Shown here: positions 1-5,120 of the stretch, piece after piece
How positions within the stretch are numbered: the first letter of the stretch is position 1
How the letters are laid out: each line of letters starts with the position of its first letter
Assembly (NCBI GenBank): GCA_900552995.1
Contig: USBX01000062.1
Span: forward strand, 1 to 6,043
Direction of reading: 5' to 3'
Length of the DNA: 6,043 nucleotides
Source of the DNA: an uncultured Collinsella sp.
Lineage (GTDB): Bacteria > Actinomycetota > Coriobacteriia > Coriobacteriales > Coriobacteriaceae
Notes under the pieces: generated by a model
The model's database searches: none
What the model was told of the DNA's origin: nothing
Seen by the model: only the letters and a program-made list of their open reading frames with translations
Translations under genes and position numbers: made by a program

Positions 1-50
1 TACGAGATTAGCGAGTGTCTCGTGGGCTCGGAGATGTGTATAAGAGACAG
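1..50 (+). other. Illumina Nextera i7 adapter left in the assembly (artefact)
   Basis: This is not genomic sequence. Bases 1-8 match the tail of the P7 flow-cell primer, 9-16 (TAGCGAGT) sit exactly where the 8-base i7 index belongs, and 17-31 (GTCTCGTGGGCTCGG) plus 32-50 (AGATGTGTATAAGAGACAG) form the Nextera read-2 adapter ending in the 19-bp Tn5 mosaic end. From memory the index corresponds to Nextera XT N716. A reverse-strand reading gives the well-known contaminant peptide CLLYTSPSPRD. Because primer and index are present, this is library contamination and not a genuine Tn5 insertion. Genomic DNA starts at 51, and any ORF running into this stretch is false. Confidence 0.97.
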
Positions 51-137
51 AGACGGGGGTAGGCACGGGCAAACCCGGACTGAGCCGTTATTTTATGCAA
101 GATGGCGATTGTTCTATGCATATTAAGAAGTGCAGTT

Positions 138-169
138 GCCGCACCAAGCTTTTGAACGCTTGTTGCGGC
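138..169. repeat. Imperfect palindrome (REP-like hairpin) downstream of the transposase
   Basis: GCCGCA (138-143) pairs with TGCGGC (164-169), and CAAGC (145-149) pairs with GCTTG (158-162). A single C/T mismatch separates the two stem blocks, and the loop is the 8 bases 150-157. This gives an 11-bp interrupted stem starting 35 bases beyond the transposase stop codon. There is no T-tract on either side, so it is a poor Rho-independent terminator. Enzymes of the RAYT class act on short imperfect palindromes (REPs) near their genes, so a REP-like substrate or relic is a reasonable reading. Only one copy is visible here, and the classical GTAG-type guide tetranucleotide is not clearly present. 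The hairpin is certain as sequence; its role is an inference. Confidence 0.5.
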
Positions 170-204
170 GTATGGACGACCCCATCTGCGGCGCACAGGC
201 GACC

Positions 205-1017
205 CTACATCACGTTTCCGCCAGTCCGCATCGCCGTCCGCGCGCGGGCACGCACAATACGAGAGACGGTACTTTTGCCAATCCCGGTATAGCGCTCAAT
301 CTGGCGCACCGTGAAACCGGCATCGTGCAATCCAAAAATAACGGTATCGCGCTGCGCCGGCGGTGCGGCTTTAACCCCGCGAAGCGGAACCCCGAGTTCC
401 TTAGCCATCTTGCCGGCAAAGGCGTGGCGTTCCCACTCCGTCTCTTTCATATCGCCCAGCGCTGGCTCGCCGCCGTCGGGCGTCGAAAGTGAATAGGCAA
501 TAAAGCCCTCGGCAGAACCAAAGAGCTCAAGCACGCAAGAAGGATCAGAAAATCCCCTCGCGACATCAGCCGCGTCACCGTCGTAAGCGCGCAAATGCTC
601 CGCAAAGCTGCTCCAGGGATAACGCTCGATCAGGGCGATACCCGCCTCCTGCGGATTAGCGTGAACATAGCGAATGGCAGCCATTAGATAACGGTCGGTA
701 TCGAGCGAGCGCCGGTCAAAACGGTTCTGGAACAGATGACCTGTGCGCCCCGTGCGTTTATTGAACCGCCGCGCGTACGTCAAAAGCAGCCGGTGCATCG
801 CCGCGCTCATCGAGTCCTCGTAATCTGCAAGCACCAAATGCACGTGATTGCCCATAAGGCACCAAGCGATAACCGTCACACCCTCCTCGCGGCAGCACTC
901 GCGCATCAGCTCCAAAAACTCCCACCGGTCCTCATCGCCCTCAAAGATGAGCTGCTTGCCCGTACCGCGGGCACAGACATGGTAAAAGCCGGTAACCGTT
1001 CTCCAAACGCGCTGCAT
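205..1017 (-). CDS. REP-associated-type tyrosine transposase (Y1/HUH, IS200-like fold) with C-terminal HTH
   Basis: A 270-residue protein. The N-terminal part is a Y1 transposase domain (about residues 5-140). It has the metal-binding HUH pair H58-V-H60 in the context CLMGNHVHLVL, and a candidate nucleophile Y117 in RYVHANP, which matches the Y-x-x-x-NP pattern of RAYT proteins. The C-terminal part (about 185-260) is predicted mostly helical and holds a helix-turn-helix-like stretch, FTVRQIERYTGIGKSTVSR (about 235-253), probably for DNA binding. Such enzymes nick single-stranded DNA at hairpins through a 5'-phosphotyrosine link; many are domesticated single-copy genes and not self-mobile elements. 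The start is the ATG at 1015-1017, preceded by a GAAGGGAG ribosome binding site. The frame stays open to a GTG at 1230, but that extension has no ribosome site and no transposase-like residues. The gene appears intact. No second transposase gene or tnpB lies beside it. Confidence 0.88.
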   Translation of the reverse strand: MQRVWRTVTGFYHVCARGTGKQLIFEGDEDRWEFLELMRECCREEGVTVIAWCLMGNHVHLVLADYEDSMSAAMHRLLLTYARRFNKRTGRTGHLFQNRFDRRSLDTDRYLMAAIRYVHANPQEAGIALIERYPWSSFAEHLRAYDGDAADVARGFSDPSCVLELFGSAEGFIAYSLSTPDGGEPALGDMKETEWERHAFAGKMAKELGVPLRGVKAAPPAQRDTVIFGLHDAGFTVRQIERYTGIGKSTVSRIVRARARTAMRTGGNVM

Positions 1018-1021
1018 GGCG

Positions 1022-1029
1022 CTCCCTTC
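1022..1029 (-). promoter_or_regulatory. Ribosome binding site of the transposase gene
   Basis: Read on the minus strand this is GAAGGGAG, ending four bases before the ATG at 1015-1017. It is the only good Shine-Dalgarno match in the open frame and fixes the start at 1017 in preference to the upstream GTG at 1230. Confidence 0.7.
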
Positions 1030-1050
1030 GCCGGGATCTGCTTGCCATCC

Positions 1051-1079
1051 AATACAGCACGATTGAAGCGTGCCATCAA
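1051..1079 (-). promoter_or_regulatory. Candidate sigma-70 promoter of the transposase, with inverted repeat in the spacer
   Basis: On the minus strand TTGATG (1079-1074, four of six against TTGACA) and TGTATT (1056-1051, four of six against TATAAT) are separated by exactly 17 bases. The spacer (1057-1073) is itself a perfect interrupted palindrome, GCACG-N7-CGTGC. Transcription would begin near 1044, giving a leader of about 27 bases that contains the ribosome site. An operator between the -35 and -10 boxes would suit repression, possibly by the transposase's own HTH. The promoter is inferred from sequence only. Confidence 0.45.
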
Positions 1080-1321
1080 AACATTCACGCAAAACAATAC
1101 ACTCGCGCGGCCAAAGGCAGTAATCAGGCGGCGAACGGCATCGTTGCAACAGGTCAACCCCCGCAATGCTTACAAGAGCTGACCAATAGCTTGCCCAAGA
1201 CGGACCCCCTCTACGGAAGTTCACGACCACAGAACATAGAGTTAAACCGTTTCAATTAAAACTTCCGGACTTCTCGCTACGAAAACTGAGCCGTTCACCG
1301 AATATTCCGTGCATTTCGCGG

Positions 1322-1327
1322 TATTAT
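1322..1327 (+). promoter_or_regulatory. Candidate -10 box for the scaffold/GGGtGRT operon
   Basis: TATTAT matches five of six bases of the TATAAT consensus and lies 93 bases before the ATG at 1421, implying a leader of roughly 85-90 bases. No good -35 hexamer stands 16-18 bases upstream (the region reads CCGAATAT), so the promoter may need an activator or be mis-assigned. It is the best candidate in the region. Confidence 0.35.
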
Positions 1328-1420
1328 AGGGGCTGCATGTCATGTCCCTTTCGAAGGGTCGCCCGGCAATCGCCAGCCACGACCCCCAGACGGGACGCCA
1401 ACACGATAGAGAGGAGAGGC

Positions 1421-2155
1421 ATGCAGTACTCACAGGAAGTGGAGAACATGTGCCCCGTTGCCAAGGGTGCATACCACGGCCCCGCACCCATCCCCGAGGA
1501 GGGCAAGTGGGTCCAGGCTAAGGAGATTTCCGACATCTCCGGTCTTACGCACGGTGTGGGTTGGTGCGCACCTCAGCAGGGCGCCTGCAAGCTCACGCTG
1601 AACGTCAAGGACGGCATCATCGAGGAGGCCCTCGTTGAGACCATCGGCTGCTCGGGCATGACCCACTCTGCCGCCATGGCTTCCGAGATCCTTCCCGGTA
1701 AGACCATCCTCGAGGCCCTCAACACCGACCTCGTCTGCGACGCCATCAACGTTGCTATGCGCGAGATCTTCCTGCAGATCGTTTACGGCCGCAGCCAGAC
1801 CGCGTTCTCCGAGGGCGGCCTGCCCGTGGGCGCCTCCCTCGACGACCTCGGCAAGGGCCTTCGCTCTCAGGTCGGCACCATGTTCGGCACCAAGGCCAAG
1901 GGCGCTCGTTACCTCGAGCTCGCTCAGGGCTACGTCACCCGCATGGCTCTCAACGACAAGAACGAGATCATCGCATTCGAGTTCCTGAACCTCGGCAAGT
2001 TCACCGACGCCGTCAAGGCCGGCAAGACCCCCGAGGAGGCCATCGCTGGCGCTATGGGCCACTATGGTCAGTGGGAGAACGCTGCCAAGTACATCGACCC
2101 GCGCACCGACGAGGAGACTCACTCCGTCGCCAGCGTGTTCCCGGTTCACGAGTAG
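1421..2155 (+). CDS. NifU-N/IscU-like iron-sulfur cluster assembly scaffold-type protein
   Basis: A 244-residue cytoplasmic protein, roughly twice the length of IscU. Residues about 45-100 resemble the core of the IscU/NifU N-terminal scaffold: WCAPQQGACKL, then GIIEEALVETIGCSGMTHS, then LPGKTILEAL. These correspond to the GxxxCGDxMKL, GIIExAxxxxxGC and KGKxxxEA blocks of IscU. C77 matches the second cluster ligand of IscU. The first ligand seems displaced: C49 and C56 flank the expected place, which is Q52 by my alignment. The usual third cysteine in an HC pair is not evident; C11 and C106 are the other cysteines. The C-terminal half (about 120-244) is not part of classical IscU. The start at 1421 is chosen because GAGGAGAGG lies just before it; the frame is open upstream to an ATG at 1337 without a ribosome site, and an internal ATG at 1448 is less well placed. 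The next gene follows after 18 bases. Codons are strongly C-ending, suggesting high expression. Confidence 0.85.
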   Translation: MQYSQEVENMCPVAKGAYHGPAPIPEEGKWVQAKEISDISGLTHGVGWCAPQQGACKLTLNVKDGIIEEALVETIGCSGMTHSAAMASEILPGKTILEALNTDLVCDAINVAMREIFLQIVYGRSQTAFSEGGLPVGASLDDLGKGLRSQVGTMFGTKAKGARYLELAQGYVTRMALNDKNEIIAFEFLNLGKFTDAVKAGKTPEEAIAGAMGHYGQWENAAKYIDPRTDEETHSVASVFPVHE

Positions 2156-2164
2156 AAAGGGAGG
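2156..2164 (+). promoter_or_regulatory. Ribosome binding site of the GGGtGRT gene
   Basis: AAAGGGAGG directly follows the scaffold stop codon and ends nine bases before the ATG at 2174. With an 18-base intergenic gap and no room for a promoter, it shows that the two genes are translated from one transcript. Confidence 0.7.
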
Positions 2165-2173
2165 GAAATAACT

Positions 2174-3178
2174 ATGACTGTTACGTTCGAAGGTTACGAG
2201 CGCCGCGCTGACAAGATCAACAAGTGCCTCGCCGACAACGGCATCGCCTCCCTCGAGGAAGCTCTGCAGATCTGCACCGACAAGGGCTTCAACCCGCGTG
2301 AGATCGTCAACAACACCCAGTCCATCGCCTTCCAGAACGCCGAGTGGGCCTACACCCTCGGTTGCGCTCTCGCTGTCAAGCGTGGCGCCAAGTCCGCTTC
2401 TGAGGCTGCCGCCATCATCGGCGAGGGCATCCAGGCCTTCACCGTTCCCGGCTCCGTCGCCGAGGACCGCAAGGTCGGTCTGGGCCACGGCAACCTGGGC
2501 GCTATGCTGCTCTCCGACGACACCGAGTGCTTCGCCTTCCTGGCCGGCCACGAGTCCTTCGCTGCCGCTGAGGGCGCTATCGGCCTGGCTCTGAACGCCA
2601 ACAAGGCTCGCAAGAAGCCGCTGCGCGTCATCCTCAACGGTCTGGGCAAGGACGCTGCTCAGATCATCGCCCGCATCAACGGCTTCACCTACGTGAAGAC
2701 CCAGTTCGACTACTACACGGGCGAGCTCAAGGTCGTCGAGACCATCCCATACTCCGATGGTCCCCGCGCCGCCGTCAACTGCTACGGCGCCGACGACGTC
2801 CGCGAGGGCGTTGCCATCATGTGGCACGAGAACGTCGACATCTCGATCACCGGTAACTCCACCAACCCCACGCGCTTCCAGCACCCCGTCGCTGGCACCT
2901 ACAAGAAGGAGCGCCTCGAGGCTGGCAAGAAGTACTTCTCCGTCGCTTCTGGTGGCGGCACTGGCCGTACCCTGCACCCGGACAACATGGGCGCCGGCCC
3001 TGCCTCTTACGGCATGACCGACACCATGGGCCGTATGCACTCCGACGCCCAGTTCGCCGGTTCTTCCTCCGTGCCTGCGCACGTTGACATGATGGGTCTC
3101 ATCGGCATGGGCAACAACCCCATGGTCGGTGCCACCGTCGCTTGCGCTGTCGCCGTCGAGGAGGCCCTCAAGGCCTAA
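2174..3178 (+). CDS. GGGtGRT family protein, function unknown
   Basis: A 334-residue soluble protein with no signal peptide or membrane segment. It carries the family's name-giving motif GGGTGRT at residues 260-266 (context VASGGGTGRTLHPDNMG), and I recognise it as the Pfam GGGtGRT family, widespread in anaerobes and without an assigned activity that I know of. Other visible glycine-rich or polar patches are GLGHGNLGAMLLSDD (about 102-116), LAGHESFAAAEGAIG (123-137), MWHENVDISITGNSTNPTRFQHPVAG (two overlapping parts, about 216-241), and GLIGMGNNPMVGA near the C-terminus. Six cysteines (18, 34, 64, 119, 203, 324) are scattered and not in a ferredoxin pattern. Length is typical of the family. 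It sits 18 bases after the scaffold-like gene, an arrangement I recall as recurrent, which suggests a joint role with iron-sulfur or another metal cofactor. Every Asn codon I read is AAC and every Lys AAG, a sign of very high expression. The gene ends before a strong terminator. Confidence 0.92.
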   Translation: MTVTFEGYERRADKINKCLADNGIASLEEALQICTDKGFNPREIVNNTQSIAFQNAEWAYTLGCALAVKRGAKSASEAAAIIGEGIQAFTVPGSVAEDRKVGLGHGNLGAMLLSDDTECFAFLAGHESFAAAEGAIGLALNANKARKKPLRVILNGLGKDAAQIIARINGFTYVKTQFDYYTGELKVVETIPYSDGPRAAVNCYGADDVREGVAIMWHENVDISITGNSTNPTRFQHPVAGTYKKERLEAGKKYFSVASGGGTGRTLHPDNMGAGPASYGMTDTMGRMHSDAQFAGSSSVPAHVDMMGLIGMGNNPMVGATVACAVAVEEALKA

Positions 3179-3193
3179 TCTCGCCCGCGCGAT

Positions 3194-3209
3194 GCTCATA
3201 TAGTTGAGC
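3194..3209 (+). other. Small hairpin between the GGGtGRT stop codon and the terminator
   Basis: GCTCA (3194-3198) pairs with TGAGC (3205-3209) around a six-base loop TATAGT. It stands just before the main terminator and could stabilise the 3' end of the operon mRNA. It is short and may be incidental. Confidence 0.3.
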
Positions 3210-3213
3210 TTTG

Positions 3214-3249
3214 GAGCCGCTACCTTTCGAGGTAGCGGCTCTTTTTGTT
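3214..3249 (+). terminator. Rho-independent terminator of the scaffold/GGGtGRT operon
   Basis: GAGCCGCTACC (3214-3224) pairs perfectly with GGTAGCGGCTC (3231-3241). T3225 and A3230 can add a twelfth pair, leaving a TTCG tetraloop. TTTTTGTTT follows immediately (3242-3250). It lies 35 bases after the GGGtGRT stop codon and separates this operon from the flavoprotein gene. Confidence 0.93.
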
Positions 3250-3315
3250 TGCGCTGGCGCAGGGTAGCTAATGCCGGTATATCAGCTGGGGCGAAATACG
3301 AGATGTGAAGAGATG

Positions 3316-3338
3316 GAGCGTCAGAGCGTCCATGACGC
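3316..3338. repeat. Short direct and inverted repeat upstream of the flavoprotein gene
   Basis: GAGCGTC occurs twice in an 8-base period (3316-3322 and 3324-3330). GCGTCA (3318-3323) is also the inverted complement of TGACGC (3333-3338). It lies about 100 bases upstream of the flavoprotein start, in a 184-base gap where I find no convincing promoter hexamer pair. It could be an operator or a leader hairpin; nothing identifies the regulator. Confidence 0.3.
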
Positions 3339-3434
3339 CCACCTGCCATATTTGCCCTTTACCGATTTGCCGAGTCTTTGCGGCCCCATTGCCGATCACC
3401 CGTGCGACAATGCGCCGGACGAGAAAGGAATCCG

Positions 3435-4961
3435 ATGGAATCGACTGATGTACTGGTAATTGGATCTGGCATTGCGGGCCTTTGTGCCGCCATCGAAGCG
3501 GCACGCACGGGCGCAACCGTCGCTGTGGCAAGCGCCGGCAAGACCATGAGTGGATCGAGCTTCTTCCCGGGTACCTGGGGCCTCGGCCTCATCGGTCCCG
3601 TCGACGAAGACGACGAGCAGGACCTCATCGACACCATCCTGGCCGTCGGCGGCGGCGTCGCCGACCCCGAGCTTGTCCAGACGTTTGTCCACGGCATTCC
3701 CCAAGCAATTGAATGGCTCGAGCAAGACCGGGGCGTTGAGCTCCAGCGTCCACAAAGCGCCGAGAGTGCTCACCAAAAGCAATTTATCCCCTGCTTTGAC
3801 CACAAGACGCGCATGTGGCGCGGTCTCACCCGCAAGCCCCTTGAGGACGCTCTGACGACCTGGATCGAGTCGCTCGGCATTCGCCTGCTCCCCCGCCATG
3901 AGCTTATCGACCTTGTTGAAGACACGAACGGCAGAGTAACCGGAACCGTGCTCTACGACCTCACCGAAAATCGAATCGTACCCTTTGCTGCCAAGGCCAC
4001 GATCATCGCAGCCGGTGGCACGGGTGGCCTGTTCGAGCGAAGCCTCACTTCCGCCGACGTGCTCAGCTCATCACAGGCCATCGCACTGGCGCACGGCGCA
4101 TCGCTTACTAATATAGAGTTCATGCAGATGATGCCCGGCTTCATCGAGCCCAAGCGCAACCTTGTCTTTAACGAGAAGACCTGGCGCTACGTACATGTAG
4201 ACCAGCCGGCAGATATTGCCGACGACAAGCTGGACGACCTGCTCGAGCAGCGCTCTGGATATGGTCCCTTCACGTCACGCTTGGCCTCCCGCGCTATCGA
4301 TCTCGTCATCGATCAGGCAGGTGTCGAAGGCCTGGCACTCCACTACGACTTCCCCCGCGAGGATGTCCCAGAGTTTGTGCAGACCTTTGCCACCTGGCTG
4401 AAAGACGAGCACGGCATCGCCCCGACTGACGAGATGCGCGTTGCGATGTATGCCCACGCCGCTAACGGCGGCATCAAGATCGATAAGACCGCACACACGG
4501 GCGTTGAGGGCCTCTACGCTTGCGGCGAGGCGACAGGCGGCATGCACGGCGCCGACCGCATTGGTGGCTTGTCAAGCGCCAACGGCATCGTGTTCGGGCG
4601 CATCGCGGGCGCATCGGCAGCCCAAGCAGCACAGAAAGAGCCCGAGACAGCCCTGAAGGCGGATATCGCCCTCCCCCAGTACGGCATAGCCGCAACAGAT
4701 GCCGAACGCCTGACACACAGCCTAAGGCACACGATGAGCACCTATTGCATGATCAACAGGACCGAAACAGGCCTATCCGAGGCACTACACGAGCTTGAAA
4801 ACATTCAAGATGATGCCACAGCTCTAAATAAGCCGCATGCCAACGACAGCGAAATCGCTGCGCTCGCCCGCATACAGTCGCAGATTCAACTAGCACAGGA
4901 AATGGTCAAAGCCATGCGCAACCGAACCGAAAGCCTGGGCTCGCACTATCGAGCGAATTAA
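3435..4961 (+). CDS. FAD-binding flavoprotein of the fumarate reductase / succinate dehydrogenase / L-aspartate oxidase superfamily
   Basis: A 508-residue cytoplasmic flavoprotein. The N-terminus has the Rossmann FAD motif VLVIGSGIAGLCAAIEAA (GxGxxG at 10-15), followed by GSSFFPGTWGLG (40-51) in the place of the GS-x-A-x-GG block. ATIIAAGGTGGLF (188-200) is the second FAD contact. GLYACGEATGGMHGADRIGGLSSANG (two parts, 359-384) is the C-terminal FAD/substrate block. The tail RTESLGSHYRAN matches the helical C-terminal domain of SdhA/NadB. H341 and R375 align with substrate-binding residues of NadB. In contrast, the usual QFHPT is QMMPG (230-234), the TEGxRGEG loop is missing, and the catalytic Arg of RDxxSRAI is replaced or shifted by one (SRLASRAID, 281-289). 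There is no covalent-flavin His. The true substrate is therefore open, and I would not call it nadB: no nadA or nadC is nearby. The start at 3435 has AAAGGAA just upstream. It is monocistronic, lying after one terminator and before a strong hairpin. Confidence 0.85.
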   Translation: MESTDVLVIGSGIAGLCAAIEAARTGATVAVASAGKTMSGSSFFPGTWGLGLIGPVDEDDEQDLIDTILAVGGGVADPELVQTFVHGIPQAIEWLEQDRGVELQRPQSAESAHQKQFIPCFDHKTRMWRGLTRKPLEDALTTWIESLGIRLLPRHELIDLVEDTNGRVTGTVLYDLTENRIVPFAAKATIIAAGGTGGLFERSLTSADVLSSSQAIALAHGASLTNIEFMQMMPGFIEPKRNLVFNEKTWRYVHVDQPADIADDKLDDLLEQRSGYGPFTSRLASRAIDLVIDQAGVEGLALHYDFPREDVPEFVQTFATWLKDEHGIAPTDEMRVAMYAHAANGGIKIDKTAHTGVEGLYACGEATGGMHGADRIGGLSSANGIVFGRIAGASAAQAAQKEPETALKADIALPQYGIAATDAERLTHSLRHTMSTYCMINRTETGLSEALHELENIQDDATALNKPHANDSEIAALARIQSQIQLAQEMVKAMRNRTESLGSHYRAN

Positions 4962-5003
4962 ACTGGACACCTATCTAAAGCAGAACACAACTAATCGATA
5001 TCT

Positions 5004-5039
5004 ATGGGCCCCGTGAGCTCGAAGTGGCACGGGGCCCAT
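5004..5039. terminator. Strong GC-rich hairpin after the flavoprotein gene (possible terminator)
   Basis: ATGGGCCCCGTG (5004-5015) and CACGGGGCCCAT (5028-5039) form a perfect 12-bp stem with a 12-base loop. It starts 42 bases past the flavoprotein stop. The following bases (TCGTGTCC) give only a very weak U-tract, so it may end transcription inefficiently or act as a 3' stabiliser. No other terminator is seen before the next gene. Confidence 0.55.
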
Positions 5040-5064
5040 TCGTGTCCGCACGGCAGCGTATCCT

Positions 5065-5075
5065 TATTCCGAATA
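5065..5075. promoter_or_regulatory. Small palindrome in the dinD-like upstream region
   Basis: TATTC-C-GAATA is a perfect 5-bp-arm palindrome centred 53 bases before the dinD-like ATG. It could be an operator. It does not match the actinobacterial/Firmicutes LexA box (GAAC-N4-GTTC), which I cannot find anywhere in 4962-5122. No clear -35/-10 pair is visible; TGCATAGACAAT (about 5093-5104) is the least bad -10 region. Confidence 0.25.
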
Positions 5076-5112
5076 CAGAGCGTGCAAAGCCTGCATAGAC
5101 AATAGACCAGCG

Positions 5113-5120
5113 AGGAGGAG
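5113..5120 (+). promoter_or_regulatory. Ribosome binding site of the dinD-like gene
   Basis: AGGAGGAG is a near-perfect anti-Shine-Dalgarno match ending two bases before the ATG at 5123, with AGGAGG four bases away. It fixes the start and implies efficient initiation. Confidence 0.75.

Larger units (their letters stand above)
1018..1420. other. Divergent intergenic regulatory region (403 bases, no gene)
   Basis: This stretch separates the minus-strand transposase from the plus-strand scaffold operon. I see no convincing gene: the open minus frame up to 1230 lacks a ribosome site and family similarity. It contains the transposase promoter (1051-1079), an 8-bp inverted repeat CGGAAGTT (1214-1221) / AACTTCCG (1260-1267), an AT-rich patch at about 1225-1262, a candidate -10 box for the operon at 1322-1327, and a small hairpin CCCTT-TCG-AAGGG (1346-1358) in the predicted leader of the operon. 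No tRNA or recognisable riboswitch is visible. Confidence 0.7.

Noticed and set aside
32..50. Genuine Tn5-type transposon end
   Set aside because: The mosaic end is preceded by sequencing primer and index, which marks it as library adapter.
8..196. Small minus-strand ORF ending in CLLYTSPSPRDTR
   Set aside because: Its C-terminus is translated Nextera adapter; it has no other support.
1018..1230. N-terminal extension of the transposase from a GTG at 1230
   Set aside because: It has no ribosome site and no Y1-like residues, and it would run through the promoter and ribosome site found at 1022-1079.
1337..1420. Upstream ATG at 1337 for the scaffold gene
   Set aside because: The extra 28 residues are not family-like and have no ribosome site; the ATG at 1421 has GAGGAGAGG directly before it.
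1430..3349. 639-codon minus-strand ORF
   Set aside because: It lies antisense to two clear genes and a terminator, and its low-complexity composition follows from plus-strand codon bias.
3378..3434. Upstream ATG at 3378 for the flavoprotein
   Set aside because: The added 19 residues precede the usual start of an FAD-binding Rossmann fold and lack a good ribosome site; the ATG at 3435 has AAAGGAA correctly placed.
3271..3459. 62-residue plus-strand ORF starting MPVYQLGRN
   Set aside because: It overlaps the flavoprotein start in another frame, has no clear ribosome site and no recognisable motif.
3435..4961. Naming the flavoprotein nadB (L-aspartate oxidase)
   Set aside because: Key substrate residues are replaced and no other NAD biosynthesis gene is nearby.
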